64,000 nucleotides of DNA, from positions 53,839,069 through 53,903,068 of the forward strand of contig OX578146.1 in assembly GCA_951213105.1 (NCBI GenBank), read 5' to 3'. Every line of letters starts with the position of its first letter. The first letter of the stretch is position 1. Made by a program: the position numbers and the translations under genes. The stretch is from Amaurobius ferox (Eukaryota > Arthropoda > Arachnida > Araneae > Amaurobiidae). The notes under the pieces were generated by a model. That model was not told the DNA's origin, ran no database searches, and saw nothing but the letters and a program-made list of their open reading frames with translations. Shown one piece after another: positions 59,151-64,000 of the stretch.

Positions 59151-59373
59151 ATTTACTGTTCGTGCATAAACATGGAAATTGATTCAAATTAATATATATA
59201 TATAATATAGTGGCTAACAGTAAAAAAAATAAATAAAATATTTATTAATTATATAAATAAATAAAAATGAAAAATAATAAAACAAGCTAAAAATAATTAG
59301 AAAAATAATAATAAAAAAAAAACGAAAAATAAGATACATTAATACTAATGCTTGGAGTTTTATTTTTGCTAAT

Positions 59374-59690
59374 ATAATGGTGTATAGTGGCATTCTAGTT
59401 TATACATTTCTTCTATGAATCACTTGTTTAATAAGAATTTTCATCTTTGCTTCATGTTCATATTCTGAATTGCCCTTATAATGGTGTATAGTGGCATTCT
59501 AGTTTATCCATTTCTTCTATGAATCTCTTGTTTAGTAAGAATTTTCATCTTTGCTTCATGTTCATATTCTGAATTGCCCTTATAATGGTGTATAGTGGCA
59601 TTCTAGTTTATCCATTTCTTCTATGAATCACTTGTTTAGTAAGAATTTTCATCTTTGCTTCATGTTCATATTCTGAATTGCTTATACGGG
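59374..59690. repeat. ~104-bp tandem repeat inside the left foldback arm
   Basis: Three units start ataatggtgtatagtggcat at 59374, 59479 and 59582 (periods 105 and 103) and are almost identical. The right arm has only one unit (62390-62465), so the amplification came after the arms were duplicated, or units were lost on the right. Confidence 0.93.
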
Positions 59691-60119
59691 TAATTGTCCT
59701 GTCTCCTTCTCTGACTCACTGGACGGGTCTGGGAGTGTTGCTGTGAACGTTCGTACTGCCTCCCTGGTTGTATTTCGACATGTTCATTCCGGTGTTTCTA
59801 GATAATTGATTCTGCTGAGGTTGATCGCGTATACACGTGGTGAAAGAAGAAGGGTTCATGCCACATGGTAATACAAATTTCTTTAATGTTTCTTCGTTTT
59901 TTCATCTTTTGATGCCTGTAGTCTGAGTTTGAGAATTTATAGTAATGTACTATTGCTCAATCTGAAACAGGCATTTGTTTGTGTAAATTAGAATTAATAA
60001 TCAGACCGGAAGATGAATTTAATTCTGATTAATCATCGAATTTGGGCCGGTGCTGTTCTTTTCTCTTTTCGGAAATATGGCCGTGGTTTTGCTTCTATGG
60101 TGATGGTAATATTACTTGA

Positions 60120-60767
60120 ATTTTTATTATTACAGTTTTCTAATATATATATACATATATATTATATGTGTGTGTGTGTTTAAATTAGCTGAATATTATT
60201 AAAATACCCTCCTTAGTATCTCATATTAACCAATAGTCAATATTCTCTTGAATTAGTATTAAAATGTATTTATATCCTTCTTATAATATTTTACTTGCTC
60301 CTTTATTACGTAGCTTTTACTGGAGAATTTATCACATTTTGTTGTATTTTTGCAATACTGTTATTTATATCTCACGATTGGCAACATTAGATCTTCAATT
60401 TTAACTCCTGCGATTGGCAACAGTGGTTTCGTCTTTTATTGCTCGTGGTTAGGACATGTGCAGTATTTTCTCAGGTATTTTTATATTCCTATTTTATTTT
60501 TCAATCTTTTTCTTGTAGTCCAAGTAGACAGAGTTCATAGATATTATCTATCTCTGTCTTCAGAAACAAGCAATTTTTGATCATTTTGAATAGATACCTG
60601 GACTTGAAAAATAATTTGTTCAAAATGTACAACTTTTTAGGCCTAGTGCTTATCCACGTGTATAGCTTTAATGCTTGGTTATTTTATGTTTTTCAATTTT
60701 CGTATTCTCATCATTGATATTTGTTGAATATATTTAGCTTGATGACTAGATATATGCATTTTATTCT
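60120..60767. other. Foldback interior, unassigned
   Basis: (TA)n and (TG)n at 60143-60178. The 76-codon frame at 60350-60580 has no recognised motif. Confidence 0.45.
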
Positions 60768-61910
60768 CCTCTTGAGTGATGATTCTCTATTTTGTCCATC
60801 TTTTTAAGTTGTTGGCATTTTTTATGTTAGGGCTTAATGAGTTACAACTTCTCTCTATTCAGGAACTATTCTGCAACTTCTCTGTACTTCTCTCTATTCT
60901 CTCCGGATAATAGAGAGAAGTTGTAACTCATTAGGGCTTAATGAGTTACAACTTCTCTCTATTATCCGCCCTCTCTTGATTGATGATTCTCTATTTTACC
61001 TTTTTTTTAAGTTGTTGAAATTTTTACTTTCCCTGCAATACATGGTAATGTATAGGGAAAGTATTGGAATCATACCGAAAATCACAACTCGAGTTTTCGA
61101 CGGATCTACACGTTTCGAGACCTCTAGAATACGAAAAAACCATTTTTAGCGTGACGTCTGTCTGTGCAGATTTTGTATCCACTGTAACTAAAAAAGTAAT
61201 GGACCGAATTTCACAAAATTTGGCAGGTAAGTCACTTGTAGGCGAGTCTGGTGCTGATTAGTTTTGGGTAAGATTCCGGATAAAAGAACCCGCCTATTTT
61301 TGTGAAATGGGCCGCAAAAGCTTGTATCCACTCTAACTGAAAAACTAATAGACCGAATTTCACAAAATTCGGTAGATGAGTCACTTCTGGGTTATTCTGG
61401 TGCTGATTAGATTTTGGTACGATTCAGAAAAAAATAACCTGCCTTTTTTTGCAAAATGGCCCGCAAAAATCATCAAAATCTAAATTAAAGAACTAGGTAT
61501 ACTCAAATATATCCATTGAATGCTCGTTTAATACGTATTTTTTAACGTGAAAAGAATAAGATCAACCCCATTACACAAGGACTAGCCTTTCTCGAGATAT
61601 TTTAGTTTTTTGTATTTTCTCTACGCCACCTTTGAAAATATGTCCGGTTACCGAATGAGAACGAAAATTGAATTAAACGTGAATTAAATTTAATTGAAAT
61701 AAAGAAAACGTGGATATAAGTCTGCAGGGAAAGTCATGTGCTGGCCACATCAGATTTTTTAAATTAGGGCTTAATGAGTTACAACTTCTATCTATTTAGG
61801 AACTATTCTTCAACTTCTCTTTACTTCTCTCTATTCTCTCCGGATAATAGACAGAAGTTGTAACTCATTAGGGCTTAATGAGTTACAACTTCTCTCTATT
61901 ATCCGGCCTC
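60768..61910. repeat. ~200-bp tandem duplication with nested palindromes, split by H1
   Basis: Unit 1 is 60768-60973. Unit 2 is 60974-61024 plus 61756-61910, interrupted by an H1 element. Each unit contains agggcttaatgagttacaac, tctctctatt and its inverse (aatagagagaagttgtaact), so it can fold into hairpins. Confidence 0.82.
61025..61755 (-). mobile_element. H1 element, subtype b, reverse, in a T-run
   Basis: Starts with the reversed hairpin (actttccctgcaatacatgg / taatgtatagggaaagt) and ends tgctggccacatcaga. Unit 1 of the surrounding duplication supplies the empty site (gttggcattttttatgtta); here the same place reads gttgaaatttt, the element, then tttttt aaattag. Integration was therefore within a T-run. 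It has two ~130-bp internal repeats. Confidence 0.85.
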
Positions 61911-62736
61911 TGATAATAACCAATTCCAAGTAATCATGAAATATTAAAATTACCAAAGCAGTCAAACCACGGCCACAATGCCGATAATAGAAATGAACAG
62001 CACCGGTCTAATTTCGAAGATTAACCAGAATTAAATTCCTCTTCAGTTCTGAGCATCTAATTTTAATTATCACAAATGCCTGCTTCAGATTTGGCAATAG
62101 TAAGTTACTATAAATGCTAAAACTTAGACTACAGGCACTGAAAAAGGAAGAATTGAAAAAAAGAAAAATTAGGAAATTAAGTTTTGCCATGAGACAGGAA
62201 CCATCGTTCACGTGTAAGTGCGATAAGTCGCAACATAATGAAAAAAATCAAAAAGCAGCGGGAAGATGATGACGAAATATATAGGGGAGGTAGAACAAAC
62301 GGTTACAGTGACCTTCCCAGACCCCTTCCAGTGAGTTAGAATACGAGACAGGACAATTACCCATATAAGGAGAACAGAATATGAAGATGAAGCATAGATG
62401 CAAATTCTTACTAAACAAGTGATTCATAGAAGAAATGAATAAGCGAGAATGCCACTAACACAACTATAAGGGAGCTCAAATCTTCGTATCAAACTGGCTA
62501 AAGTTATATATTTTTAGCAAAAATGAAAATGAAGTTCAAAACATTAAATGTTAATGTATTTTATTTTCCGATTTTATTATTTTTCAAATTCTTTTAGTTT
62601 ATTTTATTATTTTTCATTTTTATTTAATTATATAATTAATAAATAATTATATTTTTTCCCTATTATTAGCTGCCATAGTTGGGAAAGTTGTCTTGGATGT
62701 TATCGAGTGGAAAATTGGTTATTATTATTATTATAT

Positions 62737-62739
<3 letters not shown>

Positions 62740-62782
<43 letters not shown>
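62740..62782. repeat. (TA)n microsatellite
   Basis: TA tract just left of the Penelope-type leader, as in the cluster at 44.6 kb. Confidence 0.9.
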
Positions 62783-62785
<3 letters not shown>

Positions 62786-63220
62786 ATTCAAATGAATAAG
62801 AAATGAAAGAAGTAAAAACGGATGGGGATGCTTACAAGGAAGTCGAACGGCCAAGGGGGATTACGACCCCTTGTTCCCGGTTGAAGCACGCTTTTAATCC
62901 CAGGAAACGTTCCCGGAACCAGACTCGCCTGAAGCAGTCCTCCATATACCAACGCTGGAAAAGCAAAATCCAATCCACTGAAAAAGCAAATCCAATCCAT
63001 TGAAAAAGCCAAATTCAATCCATTGAAAAACGTACTTGAAAACCCAGATCACCAACATGAAACGATACTAATAGCAAGACTACTTGGATGCCTAATGTCT
63101 AAACAACCTATAACATCCATATCAGCACTGACTTTTCATTACGTGCAAGTCCTTGTAAGTCCTTATAACATGTTACGGTTAAGATACATGTCACAGTTAA
63201 TCTTTTTGCATCCAGCGTGA
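62783..63220 (+). mobile_element. Penelope-type leader and coding start, forward orientation
   Basis: 62830-62930 aligns with the arms at 44.62-45.10 kb: acaaggaagtcg / acaagtggtcg, gaccccttgttcccggttga / gacccccactctccggttaa, cacgcttttaatccc / aatgctttatgcc, gttcccggaa / actcccggaa. A frame follows with a short repeat (atccaatccattgaaaaagc) and the peptide NVLENPDHQHETILIARLL, similar in pattern to the centre of the 44.6-kb pair. The 66- and 76-codon frames here cover the same DNA. Confidence 0.5.
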
Positions 63221-63225
63221 CGTAA

Positions 63226-64000
63226 CTATAATAGTTCATAGAATTTTGCATAAAAGTCCTGATCATACTTTTTGTATGATTTTTCATAATAATGCTTTAG
63301 GAAATGTAACGAATATAGCTGTTTTTTCGCTTCACATACCAAATTACGTTCGCATATAATGCGTTCGGTCTTGGTTGTTTTTAATCTTTTAATCCTGTTA
63401 AGATGATTGAGTATTAAGTTACGTAGTACGCCTATACTCAAGTTGGAATTCCAGTTGATGATATAGTTTATGCTGACATCAAAGGTCTTTATTTTATCAT
63501 ACATTTTAAAGCAAATACTTTCTTTGTTGTCGTAATAAATGCTTATATCTAAAAACTCTGTTATTTCTTTCTTCACTTGTTTTGTTTCGATCAATTCCAA
63601 ATTTGAGGGATAAAGTTGAAGTTAAATTGATAATTACTTTCAAAATTTCCAATAAGCACATCGTCCACAAATCTGAAATAGGGAATTTCATTTAGATAAT
63701 GAGTTCCGATCTCATACTTATTCAAATAGATATCAGCCGACATGGAGGAACAGCCACCCCCCATGGGAATACCTTGAATTTGTTGATAGAATGAATCTCC
63801 GTTGTAAAGTAAGTTTTCATATAAAACGAATTTGATGAGGTTTTCGTAACTATTGATGTTGATAAATAGATGCAAATTGTATTCATGAAATGTTTCGATC
63901 ATGATCTCAAACAGATCCTTTAAATTTATGTTATTGAATAAATCTTTAAAATCGTAGCTTTTAAGGTGTAATCTCTCTGGTATTTTGCTCAACTTTTCTA
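63226..64000 (-). pseudogene. Penelope-like reverse transcriptase, partial and frameshifted
   Basis: On the minus strand a 133-codon frame (63591-63992) holds KSYDFKDLFNNI (motif A region), QGIPMGGGCSSMSADIYL (fingers/palm motif, residues 73-90) and YFRFVDDVL (catalytic DD, residues 105-113). It stops near 63591. A second frame (63226-63600) continues with EITEFLDISIYY, the usual segment after the palm, and ends at 63226 without a GIY-YIG domain. The 61-codon frame at 63506-63691 is a third-frame shadow. The window edge cuts the N terminus. Closest to Penelope-like elements; group not resolved. Confidence 0.75.

Larger units (their letters stand above)
59204..62683. mobile_element. Large foldback structure (~3.5 kb, ~800-900-bp inverted arms)
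   Basis: Left arm 59204-60110 and right arm 61925-62683 are imperfect inverse copies: ttagtaagaattttcatctt versus gcaaattcttactaaacaag, cgggtaattgtcctgtctcc versus acgagacaggacaattaccc, ggccgtggttttgctt versus aaaccacggccacaatg. The outer ends are tatagtggctaac and agctgccatag. No transposase recognised. The centre contains a tandem duplication and an H1 element. Confidence 0.8.

Overview
This is AT-rich nuclear DNA of an animal, most likely an arachnid (spider-like). I found no intact host protein gene and nothing bacterial. The arthropod guess rests on three things: 5S-rRNA-derived and tRNA-derived SINEs, decayed Tc1/mariner, hAT, Ty3/gypsy and Penelope-like remnants, and short hairpin-ended elements present in many copies. 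Nearly every open frame above 60 codons is explained by a repeat, so the annotation is mainly one of transposable elements (TEs) and satellites.

Layout. 1-5.8 kb holds two tandem copies of a 2.88-kb unit, called U here. A third, older copy (6.05-11.1 kb) is split by a 2.5-kb hAT-type element and by a hairpin-ended element; fragments of further copies lie near 15.7, 20.7 and 23.5 kb. 11.2-12.5 kb is a minisatellite carrying two head-to-tail 5S-headed SINEs. 13-19.4 kb is dominated by a hairpin-ended family (H1). 22-26 kb has decayed mariner-like elements and tRNA-derived SINE heads. 26.7-29.8 kb has a second hairpin-ended family (H2), a Ty3/gypsy pol remnant preceded by 111-bp repeats, and a truncated SINE. 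30-42 kb is mostly unassigned AT-rich DNA with minisatellites, one complete tRNA-headed SINE and H1 copies. 42.8-45.1 kb has three elements separated by (TA)n tracts: a Tc1 remnant, a long-TIR MITE and an inverted pair of Penelope-type leaders. 45.7-48.5 kb is a satellite with nested periodicity. 49.4-53.2 kb is H1 DNA with an H2 copy nested inside one copy. 53.9-55.2 kb is a 125-130-bp satellite. 59.2-62.7 kb is a large foldback structure. The right edge holds a Penelope-like reverse transcriptase on the minus strand facing a leader in the opposite orientation.

Most interesting points: (1) one SINE family has two alternative heads on the same tail. One head is tRNA-type with A and B boxes; the other is a nearly complete 5S rRNA followed by a tRNA stump that has lost its B box, which suggests a pol III promoter swap. 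(2) At two loci SINEs sit as head-to-tail pairs with the target sequence before, between and after them. (3) H1 and H2 are unrelated in sequence but share a layout: a palindromic 5' end, a microsatellite and a strong 3'-terminal hairpin. Empty-site comparisons show H1 entering a T-run. This fits non-autonomous Helentron/Helitron2-like elements, but no Rep/helicase is present here to prove it.

Coordinates of repeat edges are read by eye and may be off by a few bases to a few tens of bases for old copies.
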